Source of the DNA: Dermacentor variabilis
Taxonomy: Eukaryota; Arthropoda; Arachnida; Ixodida; Ixodidae
NCBI RefSeq assembly: GCF_050947875.1
Contig: NW_027460346.1
Span: 2,794,000-2,857,999 of the forward strand
Length of the DNA stretch: 64,000 bases
Reading direction: 5' to 3'
Positions 33,861-45,758 of the stretch are shown in pieces (position 1 is the stretch's first letter; each line of letters opens with the position of its first letter). The position numbers and the translations under genes were made by a program. Below the pieces are notes generated by a model. That model made no database searches and had not been told where the DNA came from. It saw nothing but the letters and a program-made list of their open reading frames with translations.

Positions 33861-35335
33861 ATATCCTAATGGGCTCTACTTGGACGAAAAGCGACTTTGA
33901 AAACCCCGCGCTTCTTCAGTACTCCAAAGCCAAGCAATCGCGTACTCCCCAAGCCTAAAAACTTCCCAAGTTTATTCACTCGGATTTTGTAGTGCGGATA
34001 CCTGCTAACAGAGCAAAATTTCTGCACCTTTCGTTTTCTCGCACACTACAGTGCTCTTGCGTGTTCCTCACTTGCATTCCCTTTCTTCTGCGCGCTGTGT
34101 ATTGTTTATAAGACACAGTGAATCGGTCGTGAAGCGGCTGTCGTGCGCACGCTGTTTCGAAAGAATGGCATTCGCTCCTAAGGCAAACGCAGGCGAGCCT
34201 TTGGTTCTTTGCAAGCGCATTACGACGCTCCAAACAAGTTGGGGAGGCTCCTAGTCTTACAACGTCTCTAGTGGAAACTAGAGCGATCCATCCACTCATG
34301 ATTTTGCGAGGTCCCTCAGCGATTCATTTTCGCTGCCCTTTCGATAGCAGTACAAGCCGGCAACAAGAATTCCAAAAAAAAAACAACAACATAAAGTGCA
34401 TCGTTCAAGCCGATAACAATGTGCACCACTCACCTTGTGTGCGAATAGCCTGACCGGCGAAAATCACAGACGCAGCACGCCGGTATTTCCGGCGGTCACG
34501 TTCATCCAGCAATGCATTATTGCAGGACCACAGAAAAAGTAAGGACTGGAGAATGTATACTGTTTCTCATTCTGTGGGCTAATATTACGCACAATAAAGC
34601 TTTTGGCGCTTAAAGTATGCGAAGTGACTGACAAAGAGTGGCAAGTGTTTCTCAAGTGACTTTTTTTTTTCAACAGAGATGCCCACGTGACTAACCGTTA
34701 GGTGATTTGGGGAGTATATAGCGGCTGCAAAAACAGAAAATTACTATTTTTTTTCGTAAACGTGTTTCTGTTAAGGGCGTAAAAGAGATATTTTTTGTAT
34801 GAGAACAGAAAATTTCCGTAAAAATATCTGTTATTTGACACACATTTCTTACAGTATAGGCCAATACTGCCAAGCCCTTTTCTCGTAGCAGCTTACGCTA
34901 CGCTACGTCAAAGCTGCGCGACAGTGTATACCGCCTTCATGATGGGCCTATGTCGAACAAATTTTAACGTTTTGTCGCCTGAGTAATATGCGTTAGTCGT
35001 TTTAACATAGGCCCTATAACGCAAACATTTGTCCTACGTACGATCGTGTAACACTTAGTTCCATATGACATCGCAATCCATGTTGCTCTCGCCTTACGCC
35101 CTTCCAGCAGAACCCAACAGTCGGCATGTCATAAACTGCCCTCGACATACGATCGTTGTCATCATCATTGTCTTCTTGCTGTTCTCGCACACGCACAACA
35201 GCTCGCCTTACATAAAAAACGTTGCTCAACTTGGTAATGCTTTTCGGAATCAAAAACCGATGCTTAATAGCCAGCTGCCTACAAAATGATTCATATAACA
35301 TCGATTCCCATGCTGCGTGGGATCTGGCAGACGAA
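33861..35335. other. No recognisable gene
   Basis: Overlapping short frames on both strands near 34000-34300 and 35000-35340 have no domain. At about 34735-34865 a stretch with ACAGAAAAT words, ending TTTCTTACAGTA, is an inverted relative of the repeat at 23002. Confidence 0.35.
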
Positions 35336-36110
35336 CGCAAAAGACAGTGGTAAGTCTGCGGCCTATAGTGGTGAGCGCGTTCGTTCTATCACGCGCATCA
35401 GCGTGCCTGCGCTCTCGCTCGTGTCGTGTGACAATGTCGAAGGGGCCAATCGTCTCAAAGAGCTAGTTTCCATTAGAACGAGACAAGTATGCATGCGGTT
35501 GTGGTCATCCGAGAGCTTAACCATAGCGTTAGAACTATTTGATACAGAGCGATGGCAAGGCACTTTGGAGAGAGCAAGGGTTGTAAGGCTTATGACGGGT
35601 GAAACGCCAGCGAAAACAGCGCTAGGAACAGAAAAAGAAAATTGCATGCAGAACAATTGGCAAGAAGCAGTTATGAACTGAACAAAGGAAATTCATCGAG
35701 CCATTATATTTCTCTTTCTTTCTTTCACTAGTACTGCGAGCTATTTGCGCAGAGCGCCGTAGACCTGGAGCACTTTAAAACAGAGTTCCTTTCCTTGATG
35801 CCACGTCTGGGGGAAGAGACAAAAGAGCAGTTGAAGTGGCCTATTAGTGGGGACGAGGTTAATTGGGCCACTGACAACATCAACCTTGACGGTTCCCCAG
35901 GACATGACGGGCTCAGTGCAGATTTTTACAAAACTCTGGAAGACAGGTTAACGAGAACTGCAATTACGGTTTTTAATGAAGCATATGCTGCAAGTGTATC
36001 TCGCCCTACCTTTGCGCCAGCTAGCACGCCCACCTCCGATACCCAAAACAGACGACCAGGAAAAAATAAAAATACCACGCACTGTGAGAATCGATGCTAC
36101 GCGAAGCACT
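35336..36110 (+). pseudogene. L1/Tx1-like LINE reverse transcriptase fragment
   Basis: In two frames the plus strand reads the linker and RT entry of an L1/Tx1-type protein: ETPAKTALGTEKENCMQN at about 35605-35660, then YCELFAQSAVDLEHFKTEF from about 35730, ISGDEVNWATDNIN and SPGHDGLSADFYKTLEDRL. After a further shift the PKTDDQEKIKIPR segment follows at about 36045-36085. Catalytic palm motifs are absent, so this is a short internal fragment with no visible 3' end. Confidence 0.6.
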
Positions 36111-36435
36111 TTGCCGGTACCTGGCTCTCCAGCCTTGTTAGGAGTTCCGCAAACCGTTACCAGTTGAACCAATAACGCGCTTGTGTAAATTGAGTAGTTG
36201 TACGTGAGGAGTCGAGAGCGTACGTGCGTGCGACGACAGCCGCACGACTGCAAGCCCGTCGAACACGATGGCATGGTAGCAAGCACATTTCGAAGCAGGC
36301 TGTTCGACGGGAGCTTACGACATGACGATGTTGTTTTACACGGGTAGTGGACGAGCGTAAGCGAGCGAAACATGGATTGTGACGCCGTCAGCAGCTACGT
36401 GTTATCCAATCGTGTATACGTACTGATGGCTATAT
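36111..36435. other. No recognisable gene
   Basis: Short sequence between the RT fragment and the RTE copy D target site. Nothing identified. Confidence 0.3.
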
Positions 36436-36445
36436 CATATGGCGT

Positions 36446-36450
36446 CGTCG

Positions 36451-36490
<40 letters not shown>

Positions 36491-37305
36491 GGTTACGCCC
36501 ACTGCACGGCAAAGGCCTCTCCCATACTTCTCCAACTACCCCGGTCGTGTACTAATTGTGGCCATGTTGTCCCTGCAAACGTCTTAATGTCATCCGCCCA
36601 CCTAACTTTCTGCCGCCCCCTGCTACGCCTCCCCTCCCTTGGAATTCATTCCGTAACTCTTAATGACCATCGGTTATCTTCCCTCCTCATTACGTGTCCT
36701 GCCCATGCCCCCATTTCTTTTTCTTGATTTCAACTAAGATATCATTAACTGGCGTTTGTTCTCTCACCCAATCTGCTCTTTTCTTATCCCTTAACGTTAC
36801 ACCTATCATTCTTTTTTCCACAGCTCGTTGCGTCGTCCTCAATTTAAGTAGAACCCTTTTCGTAAGCCTCCAGGTCTCTGCCCCGTACGTGAGTACTGGT
36901 AAGACACAGCTGTTATAAACTTTTCTCTTGAGAGATAATGGCAACCTGCTGTTCATGATCTGAGAATGCCTGCCAAACGCACCCCAGCCCATTCTTATTC
37001 TTCTGATTATTTCAGTCTCGAGATCCGGATCCACAGTCACTACCTGTCCTAAGTAGATGTATTCCCTTACCACTTCCAGTGCCTCACTACCTACTGTAAA
37101 CTGCTGTTCTCTTCCGAGACTCTTAAACATTACTTTAGTTTTCTGGAGTCCCACCCTTCGGCTTTGCCTCTCCAGGTCAGTGAGCATGCACTGCAGCTGG
37201 TCCCCTGAGTTACTAAGCAAGGCAATATCATCAGGGAATCGCAAGTTACTAAGGTATTCTCCATTAACGCTTATCCCCAATTCTTCCCAATCCAGGTCTC
37301 TGAAT
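36446..37305 (-). mobile_element. RTE LINE copy D, 5'-truncated
   Basis: A minus-strand 3' fragment of the RTE family with its ATC/GAT tail at 36446-36488. The 10-bp direct repeat CATATGGCGT at 36436-36445 and 37309-37318 flanks it and is a clean target-site duplication, with a few filler bases at the 5' junction. The coding part (about 37300 down to 36690) reads LRFPDDIALLSN (family FADD has become FPDD), the YIYLGQVVTVDPDLETEI block and LRDKKRADWVREQTPVNDIL. The truncation falls in the RT domain. Confidence 0.88.
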
Positions 37306-37321
37306 TGGCATATGGCGTATG

Positions 37322-37480
37322 TTAAAACTATAGTGCTTAGAATATACTGGCTAGTGTGCCGTGCACCCGCTCTTTTCAATGGAGGAGCGTGGCGCCGCCT
37401 GCAATGAATGCCCACGGAGGCCAACAGAGGTCGCTGCCACACGGGTGGGTGCAGACTGCGCGTGTCGTCTGCTTCGCATA
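37322..37480. repeat. Left inverted flank of the THAP element
   Basis: Shares the AGAATATACTGGCTAGTGTG core and further spaced blocks with 39480-39640 in inverted orientation. RTE copy D is inserted immediately to its left. Confidence 0.6.
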
Positions 37481-37633
37481 TCAATTTCGCAGCTGTTGCG
37501 TCGGTTTCTATGTTGGCGTTTTAAGTGTTATTACAGCGTTGCGTGTTTGTTCTTGGTGTTGTCAAAGAGTGAGTGCGTCGCTGGTGTGTTCGTGTGCTTG
37601 TCATTACGAGAACTATGCGGTGGCGGTGAAAAA

Positions 37634-38457
37634 ATGCCGAAGCTAGAGTGCAAGGAGAGGACCTGCTTTGTGCCGTTGTGTAGAAGCGGTTACCGCTCGA
37701 ACAAAGGGCGTGTATCCTTGTTCACTCCACCATCTGATACGAAGCAGTAGCAGAATGTGCAAGAATGACCAGGAGAACGGACAGAAGGCTTGCACCAACT
37801 GCTGTGGTTTGTGAAAAACATTTAGAAAACAGTTTAGTCCAACCTGCGTTCTCTATCACAGTGAACGGCGTTGTCCATGAGATTCACCGCGATAAACCAC
37901 GCCTGAAACCGTACGCTATACCCACGATATTTCCTGAGTATCCTAGGCATGCACCTTACTTTTCGTGAGTACCAGGGGAAAAAAAAACAAGAAAAAAGGA
38001 GCAGTAGTGCTTTGATCTACTATACTCTTATGTTGCACGAAAGATCACTGCCCAAAATTCTTGACCATAGTGTGCGGGCTTCCTTTGCGTAAGTAAAGCT
38101 GAAGCTAGTGCCGACGCTGCTTCACAATTGCACTACGCATTTTGACAATGGAGGCCTTGTCTATCTTAGTCAGACCTTGTCAACCATCGTGAAGGCCGTG
38201 GAAGATGCTTTTACTGTGTTCTTTAGCAAAAACAAGTTACATGTAGCGAGTCTAGCTGATTTTTCATGTCAGCATGCAGACACTGGCCTTTCCCCAACTA
38301 GGGTGCCCAGAGCATGAAAAACCAGCTTTGACAACACTTGTGAAGTTCTATGTTTTCTTGAGGTTTCGTTTTTTTTTTTTTGTAAAATGCATCGACAAAG
38401 AGCGGGAAGCGCAAAGGCAACGACAGAAGCTATTTAAACTGCGTCACTGCCGCTAGA
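37634..38457 (+). pseudogene. THAP-domain P-element-type transposase, core deleted
   Basis: The ATG at 37634 opens a THAP zinc finger (MPKLECKERTCFVPLCRSGY), which binds DNA through a C2CH site. After a shift near 37750 it continues with TDRRLAPTAVVCEKHLE (the second Cys..His pair) and the post-THAP motif AIPTIFPEYP to a stop at 37968. At 38094-38317 a second frame reads GGLVYLSQTLSTIVKAVEDA and SKNKLHVASLADF, and after a shift a tail TTLVKFYVFLRFRFFFFVK to 38457. This resembles the C-terminal region of P-element and THAP9 transposases. The leucine zipper and DDE catalytic region between them are missing, so it cannot transpose on its own. Family call is by eye. Confidence 0.55.
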
Positions 38458-38545
38458 TCTATCTTCTTCATGTATGTGTGTATTATCTCCTCTAGGCCTG
38501 TCTTATATGCCCGTGTTTGACTGATGTTACGCGAGAATAAAATAT

Positions 38546-39479
38546 TTGTTACGCTTAAATGAAAGATCTCTTTCCCATTTTAGTTCACTTATATCAGACA
38601 TAAAAAGAAATCTGCACGTATGTATAGTACACAGAACACCGCGTGCAGTCCATTTTACAGGCAATTTTTTTTACTTATTATCCTATCCTCGTGGCCCAAT
38701 GGGCATTATGAGGAGATGGGTACATGCTTTACAAACAATCAAAAACATTCAAACCTATGAGCACAACAATAAGATAATAGGCAGAAATAGCAGCAAATAA
38801 AATAAAAAGAAAGTACAGCGAAATTCAAGTCATTTCAAAAGATGATCGGTTACAGCGATTTTCAATGGTTATGCATTAATATAACATCAATAGAACAGTA
38901 ACGTAACCTTAGAATTCCTTTACTTTATTAGAATGAAAAATGTAACCTAAAACTTACCCTTAAAAAAATTACGCTGCCATCATGGCTAGAATAAAAAACA
39001 AGTGTCCTTAGCTATCGCCGAAGAGACACGAAGGCGAACGCCTTGTGAAGCCTACTGTAATTCACCTTAATGCACCCTAATTCTCTTTAATTAATACACC
39101 TTAATCCCCCTAATTTATCCTAATCCCCCTTAATCCAATCACTATAATCAATAATTAAATTTGCTAATCATTTAGCATCTCTTATACACGGCTGGACATG
39201 CTTTGGTTCGTTTCTGGCCTTCCTTGGATTGTGTGATATGTTCTGTACCTCGCAACACGGCCTTGGAACATGGAGATCTAAGGCATAGAAACGCATCAGG
39301 TTCCCCGCTCGAAGCCGAGCTGAGATAGCACACGCTTTTCACGCAAGCGACAAACGCTAGAGAAGCCTGTTGTAATCGAAACAAACCCTGATTTATAAAT
39401 CAGCTGCCCACATTTGAACTGTGCTGCTGCTACGGCTATAAAAAACAAAAAGCGCAGCACCTCGCTTGCCAATGCTGTG
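38546..39479. other. No gene; degenerate CCTTAAT repeat
   Basis: AT-rich sequence. At 39055-39135 CCTTAAT and CCCTAAT words recur irregularly every 10-14 bases. The rest holds no supported ORF. Confidence 0.4.
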
Positions 39480-39640
39480 GAAACACGGCGGGCTACGAAG
39501 ACCGGATGGTGCCGCGGCACCCACCTGCACTGCAGCGCTCCTAGCGGCAGCCGCCGGCATTCATTGCATCCGGTGCCACCCGGGAGGCATCGGACGGCAC
39601 ACTAGCCAGTATATTCTAGGCACTATAGTTAAAACAACGA
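39480..39640. repeat. Right inverted flank of the THAP element
   Basis: Inverted relative of 37322-37480; contains CACACTAGCCAGTATATTCT and CACTATAGTTAAAAC at its outer edge. Confidence 0.6.
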
Positions 39641-39792
39641 TGGCATTTGTACTGCAGCCAAGAAATGTTCAAGCATGATTAATTTAGGCGACCGTGAAGC
39701 TGGTACAAGGCTCAAGGATTTCTACACAACGTAAACCACTACGAGGAAAGTGCGGGTTGAAATGGGTAGGTCCCGGAGACAGCGCAGTTTAA

Positions 39793-40003
39793 AGAATATT
39801 ACGGGGTCTTAAGTGCCAAAGCCACGATGTGATTGTGAGGGACGCCGTAGTGGAATAACAATATTCGGAATAATATGGACCCCCAGGGGTTCATTATTGT
39901 GCACCTAATAACAACGAAATGCGGCCGCTGCGGCCGGGTTTCGATCCCGCGACCTCGTGCTTGGCAGCCCAACACCATAGCCACCAAGCAACCATGGCGG
40001 GGT
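39793..40003 (-). mobile_element. Ruka-like SINE, copy 3 (internal deletion)
   Basis: The tRNA-like head (GTCGCGGGATCGAAACCC) and the GCGGCCGCATTTCGTTG body are clear on the minus strand, but the middle is shortened. AGCGCAGT at 39781-39788 and 40006-40013 is a plausible 8-bp target duplication, with an A/T-rich tail between it and the SINE body. Confidence 0.7.
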
Positions 40004-40013
40004 ATAGCGCAGT

Positions 40014-41772
40014 CTAACACTGCGTCTGAAAGCGCGAGCTGTCCCAGGCGCACCGTAACGTTGGGCGCAAGTGCTTGCGTTTAACGTACGGAAGGCGACA
40101 AACGCTATTCTAACAGGGCCTAACACGGATGGCGCTACGCAGCACGTAGAACAATCAAAAGCTGCTGCGTAAAAGTGTTTGAAGGTCTACCCATAGGCTT
40201 GAAGCCCCGCCAAGGCTCGAAAGTTTGGTGGGCCCATCAGAAATCGCTTTAACCGGCCCGGCCGGCGTGCAGGAGCGGGTCTGTGCAGTGCTCTATAGCC
40301 GAGACTACAATTTAAGGCAAAGGTGCTCTCAACCAGAGCTGGTAGAATGTACATAAAAAAAATACCTTTCACACCTTTATAACCAACATAGAACGGCTGA
40401 CTGCATGGCACGAAAACTGCGTACTGAATACAATCCGCCGTCGGGGTAGAGGTATTGATGATGTAATGTACGGCTCGACCTTTCCCAGGAGGACCCCCAC
40501 ACGAAAACTGCGAACGCAAGATGCAAAATCTGCATGCTAGCTTTCGAACTGCGTAGCACTTGAAGAACGTACATAATTTTGCTAACTGAAAACAAGTTAC
40601 AGACAGAAGTTTAGCTAATTAAGACGATTTCCACGCTTTCCACTTGTCTCCCTTCTCCCGCAAATCGCACACCTCAGTTTACCATATAGTTCACTGTGTT
40701 AAGATATTCCAGCGGATCGCCCATCTAAATTGCAGGAGTTGTAACAAAAGTCGTATTGAAAAATGTGTCTAGGGTCATCGACCAGTCCGTATCCGCAATG
40801 CGCCAGACAATTTCCACAGTAAACAGCGCTCCCGCTCAACGCACAATACCCGCCCCCCCCCCTTTTTTTTTACAGTTTCAACGGCTTGCACGGCGCTTAC
40901 AATATCAACGCAGAACGTCGTAACACTTTCTGCGTAAGCGACAAGTTTTGCTTCTGGTTGTTACAACCTAAATCCTCTTTTCAGTTCATTGACAACAATG
41001 CTCAATAAAAAGGGCTCCAAATACGATTCGCAGTAAGTCTTGCGCTGTTACGTCTGTTGGGTATCGGTTCGAATAAAACATTAAAAGACGTGCACGGGCA
41101 AGCTGCTTTGGAGAAGAGGAAAAACTTTCACCAGCGTTGACTCCTGACCTCATCGTCCTTTCTGAAGAATTCCTTCCTTCTAACCTTTAGCTTCCCATAA
41201 GTTCTTTAATCTCGGTGCTGGTTTGTAGATGAGCTGCCAGTGCGGCATGAATAAATCCTTGCTCTTCAGGTGCATTAATTTTCTGTTGTGGCAGCGGTAT
41301 TATGCGCAATAAGCCTGGAACAATTTCGTGCGGTATCGACTGGAGCAAAGTTTACAGATAGTCTTTAAGTTTCACAGCTCCTCCTCTCGAGCCAGGCGCG
41401 ATCTTGCTCCTAGGGGCTGTGAGGGCGCTGCGATAGCGCCATGTGAACGACGCTACTCTATTGGCTGCGCTTGTTTGCATTGTCTTGATGTTGGTAGCCG
41501 ATTTTATTTTCTTGATCGGTATGCCATGTCGCTGCCCTTACACGTGGCCGGCTGTCATGGCGTCTTGCGTCAGGTTCAACGTCAGTACTCACGGAGACGT
41601 GTTTACGTCGCGAAATTCCCCTACAGTTGATATCAAGTGCGCGCTTGGTTAGCAGGCCCACTTTTTTTCGCCTCTTGAGAGGACCCTTACTACTGGTCCA
41701 CCTTCGGTGTCATACTTTGGAACTTGCCAACAACATGCCGACGTATGTCGTGCCCCGCGGGCGCAGGAAAAA
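40014..41772. other. No recognisable gene
   Basis: Open frames of up to 110 codons have no recognisable domain. A C10T10-type homopolymer junction lies at about 40849-40872. Nothing else is supported. Confidence 0.35.
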
Positions 41773-42075
41773 AGTGTCCGACGATTATAATGCTCCCTAA
41801 TGCGAATTTTGAGCGCAACTCGATACGTGCTTTCATTTTGTGATATACTGAGGCGAAGAATTTGAGACCGAAATCACCTCACCGACTGGCATTGGGCCAG
41901 TGCCGTCAGCGCGTTCGCAGAGGGAGCGGCAGTATGAGAACGCTGGCATAATGAGCGCCATTGGAGCCAGCTGCGGAAGGACGACGAACGCGCGCGCAGT
42001 GGCGCGTTGGCGCGGTGAGGCCGATGCTCAACGCAGGAGCGCGCGCCTAAGAGCTGCGCTGAAAATAAAACAAAA
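41773..42075 (-). mobile_element. Three-copy repeat family, copy 2 (short, non-coding)
   Basis: Left end CGACGATTATAATGCTCCCT followed by AATGCGAATTTTGAGCGCA; right end GCGCGCCTAAGAGCTGCGCT followed by GAAAATAAAA. These are the same ends as at 15395-15925 and, inverted, 47895-48950. At about 300 bp with no ORF it is probably a deletion derivative. Confidence 0.5.
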
Positions 42076-42560
42076 ACAAAGAACTACAAACTCTACTTCT
42101 CACTACCGTCAAACTCCGCTCCTAATTCAGAAGTAGAGCAAAGACATTCTCCGCGCAGACAAAGAATTGGGGAAATCATGCAAGGCTTGTGGTGTGCACT
42201 CCCAGGACGGCGACACAACGAAGACGCTCAGATGTATCATAAACGACGAGGTCGTCAAAATTGAGCGCGGCGCATGGGCATTGAGGAGGGATGCGGTTCC
42301 TTGTTTGTTTCCAAACCTACTCGTGTACTTTTCGTTCGACCGTTCAGAGGAAGCTTTAGCTCGGGCGCTACTATCTAAATACATGTAAAAGGAGAATTCA
42401 TTTTTCTCGGCAACCACTGCACCAAATTCGACGACGTTTCTTGCATTAAAAAAAAAAAACTTAAGATCTAGTGACTGTTGGTTTGGAATTTTTGATTTAT
42501 GTCCTAAATATTTTATGAAAAATTGGCAAAAATCGAAAAATAAAAAAAAACTAAACTATC
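42076..42560. other. No recognisable gene
   Basis: Includes a short A-rich stretch at 42449-42460 and 42540-42550. A 96-codon minus frame has no domain. Confidence 0.3.
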
Positions 42561-42586
42561 AAGTTTCATCATCATCATCAGCCTAG

Positions 42587-45515
42587 TTACGCCCACTGCA
42601 GCGCAAAGGCCTCTCCCATACTTCTCCAACTACCCCGGTCATGTACTAATTGTGGCCATCTTGTCCCTGCAAACGTCTTAATGCCATCCGCCCACCAAAC
42701 TTTCTGCCGCCCCCTGTTACGCTTCCCTTCCCTTGGAATCCAGTCCATAACCCTTAATGACCATCGGTTATCTTCCCTCCTCATTACATGTCCGGCCCAT
42801 GCCCATTCCTTTTTCTTGATTTCAACTAAGATGTCATTTACCCGCGTTTGTTGTCTCACCCAAACTGCTCTTTTCTTATCCACCCATCATTCTTCTTTCC
42901 ATAGCTCGTTGCGTCGTCCTCAATTTCAGCAGAACCCTTTTCGTAAGCCTCCAGGTTTCTGCCCCATATGTGAGTACTGGTAACACACAGCTGTTATATA
43001 CTTTCCTTTTGAGAGATAGTGGCAACCTGCTCTTCATGACTTGAGAATGCCTGCCAAACGCACCCCAGCCCATTCTTATTCTTCTGGTTATTTCAGTCTC
43101 ATGATCCGGATCCGTGGTCACTACCTGCCCTAAGTAGATGTATTCCCTTACCACTTCCAGTGCCTCGCTACCTATCGTAAACTGCTGTTCTCTTCCGAGA
43201 CTGTTAAACATTACTTTAGTTTTCTGCAGATTAATTTTCAGACCCACCCTTCTGCTTTGCCTCTCCAGGTCAGTGAGCATGCATTGCAATTGGTCTCCTG
43301 AGTTACTAAGCAAGGCAATATCATCAGCGAATCGCAAGTTGCTAAGGTATTCTCCATCAACTTTTATCCCCAATTCTTCCCACTCCAGGCCTCTGAATAC
43401 CTCCTGTAAACATGCTGTGAATAGCATTGGAGAGATCGTATCTCCCTGTCTGACGCCTTTCTTTATTGGGATTTTGTTGATTTCTTTGTGGAGGACCACG
43501 GTGGCTGTGGAGCCGCTATAGATATCTTCCAGTATTTTTACATATGGCTCATCTACACCCTGATTCCGTAATGCCTCCATGACTGCTGAGGTTTCGACTG
43601 AATCAAACGCTTTCTCGTAATCAATGAAAGAGATAGATAAGGGTTGGTTATATTCTGCACATTTCTCTATCACTTGATTGATAGTGTGAATATGGTATAT
43701 TGTATAGTAGCCTTTACGGAATCCTGCCTGGTCCTTTGGTTGACAGAAGTCTAAGGTGTTCCTGATTCTATTTGCGATTACCTTAGTAAATGCTTTGTAG
43801 GCAACGGACAGTAAGCTGATCGGTCTATAATTTTTCAAGTCTTTGGCGTCCCCTTTCTTAAGGATTAGGATTATGTTAGCGTTCTTCCAAGATTCCGGTA
43901 CGCTCGAGGTTATGAGGCATTGCGTATACAGGGTGGCCAGTTCCTCTAGAACAATCTGACCACCATCCTTCAACAAATCTGCTGTTACCTGATCCTCCCC
44001 AGCAGCCTTCCCCCTTTGCATAGCTCCTAAGGCTTTCTTTAGTTCTTCTGGCGTTACATGTGGGATTTCGAATTCCTCTAGGCTATTCTCTCTTCCACTA
44101 TCGTCGTGGGTGCCACTGGTACTGTATAAATCTCTATAGAACTCCTCAGCCACTTGAACTATCTCATCCATATTAGTAACGATATTGCCGGCTTTGTCTC
44201 TTAACGCACACATCTGATTCTTGCCTATTCCTTGTTTCTTCTTCACTGTTTTTAGGCTTCCTCCGTTCCTGAGAACCTGTTCAATTCTATTCATATTATA
44301 GTTCCTGATGTCCGCAGTCTTACGCTTGTTGATTAGCTTAGAAAGTTCTGCCAGTTCTATTCTAGCTGTAGGGTTAGAGGCTTTCATAGATTGGCGTTTC
44401 TTGATCAGATCTTTCGTCTCCTGCGATAGCTTACTGGTTTCCTGTCTAACGGCGTTACCACCGACTTCTATTGCGCACTCCTTAATGATGCCCATAAGAT
44501 TGTCGTTCATTGCTTCAACACTAAGGTCCTCTTCCTGAGTTAAAGCCGAATACCTGTTCTGTAGCTTGATCCGGAATTTCTCTAGTTTCCCTCTTACCGC
44601 TAACTCATTGATTGGCTTCTTGTGTACCAGTTTCTTCCGTTCCTTCCTCAAGTCTAGGCTAATTCGAGTTCTTACCATCCTATGGTCACTGCAGCGTACC
44701 TTGCCGAGCACGTCTACATCTTGTATGATGCCAGCGTTCGCGCAGAGTATGAAGTCGATTTCATTTCTAGTCTCACCATTCGGGCTCCTCCACGTCCACG
44801 TTCGGCTAACCCGCTTGCGGAAAAAGGTATTCATTATCCGCATATTATTCTGTTCTGCAAACTCTACTAATAACTCTCCTCTGCTATTCCTAGAGCCTAT
44901 GCCATATTCTCCCACTGACTTGTCTCCAGCCTGCTTCTTGCCTACCCTGGCATTGAAGTCGCCCATCAGTATAGTGTATTTTGTTTTGACTTTACCCATC
45001 GCCGATTCCACGTCTTCATAAAAGCTTTCGACTTCCTGGTCATCATGACTGCATGTAGGGGCATAGACTTGTACCACCTTCAATTTGTACCTCTTATTAA
45101 GTTTCACAACAAGACCTGCCATCCTCTCGTTAATGCTATAGAATTCCTGTATGTTACCAGCTATTTCCTTATTAATCAGGAATCCGACTCCTAGTTCTCG
45201 TCTCTCCGCTAAGCCCCGGTAGCACAGTACGTGCCCGCTTTTTAGCACTGTATATGCTTCTTTTGTCCTCCTAACCTCAATGAGCCCTATTATATCCCAT
45301 TTACTACCGTCTAATTCCTCCAATAACACTGCTAGACTCGCCTCACTAGATAACGTTCTAACGTTAAACGTTGCCAGGTTCAGATTCCAATGGCGGCCTG
45401 TCCGGAGCTAGGTATTCTTAGCACCCTCTGCAGCGTCACAGATCTGACCGCCGCCGTGGTCAGTTGCTTCGCGGCTGCTGGGGACTGAGGGCCGGGGTTT
45501 GGTTGTTGTATTCAT
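42587..45515 (-). pseudogene. RTE endonuclease-reverse transcriptase, copy E
   Basis: The frame begins with an ATG at 45515 (leader peptide with KPRPSVPSS, as in copy A) and is open to 42876 except for one TAG at 45410-45408, where copy A has a Trp codon. Endonuclease: LATFNVRTLSSEASLAV, MGDFNARVGKKQAG, ETRNEIDFILCANAG, CSDHRMVRTRISL (SDH intact). RT: GKAAGEDQVTADLLKDGG, LKNYRPISLLSVAYKAFTK, FIDYEKAFDSVETSAV, GVRQGDTISPMLFTACLQ, NLRFADDIALLSN. C-terminus: VYNSCVLPVLTYGAETWRL. An 11-bp deletion near 42880-42890, compared with copies C and D, shifts the frame; the tail WVRQQTRVNDILVEIKKK continues to 42587. Only these two lesions were found, so a recent active source is likely. Confidence 0.88.
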
Positions 45516-45689
45516 ATAGGAGGTTGTGGCCAAGTACTGCACCAGGGTGGCCAATCCTGCTCTGGTGAGAGAGTGCGTTACCGGTTCGGGTCACCGGGAT
45601 CAGGCCGCACTCCAGGCCTGTTTGTGCAATTTCTCAACACACGGTTTTTTTTTCTTTTTTTTTTTTTGTATTTCCCGGAGGAGAATTGC

Positions 45690-45757
45690 GCGGCACCGGG
45701 ATTTGAATCACGGTCCTCTTGCACTGGAGACGGATACTCTACCGTCCCCGCAGGAGT
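45690..45757 (-). promoter_or_regulatory. tRNA-like head of RTE copy E
   Basis: The complement holds GATTCAAATCC (B-box-like, 45709-45699) and a GACGGTAGAGTA A-box-like word, with the same connecting sequence CCGTCTCCAGTGCAAGAGGA as in copy A (CCGCCTCGCGTGCAAGACGA). More degenerate than in copy A. Confidence 0.55.
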
Positions 45758-45758
45758 T

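Larger units (their letters stand above)
37322..39640 (+). mobile_element. Candidate P-type THAP transposon with long inverted flanks
   Basis: The flanks 37322-37480 and 39480-39640 are inverted relatives sharing AACTATAGTGC, TAGAATATACTGGCTAGTGT, TGCAATGAATGCC and GGTGGGTGC blocks in mirrored order. Between them lie a THAP domain and a P-type transposase C-terminus (37634-38457). The simplest reading is one element with roughly 150-bp terminal inverted repeats whose catalytic core has been deleted. Two copies of a dispersed repeat that happen to flank it is the alternative. No target duplication could be seen. Confidence 0.4.

Noticed and set aside
39055..39135. Telomere-like CCTAA repeat
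   Set aside because: Units are irregular (CCTTAAT, CCCTAAT, variable spacing) and the tract is short and internal; not a telomeric array.
42876..45515. Host gene similar to craniofacial development protein 2
   Set aside because: That database label is commonly attached to RTE endonuclease domains; the RT, GAT tail and multiple copies show a retrotransposon.
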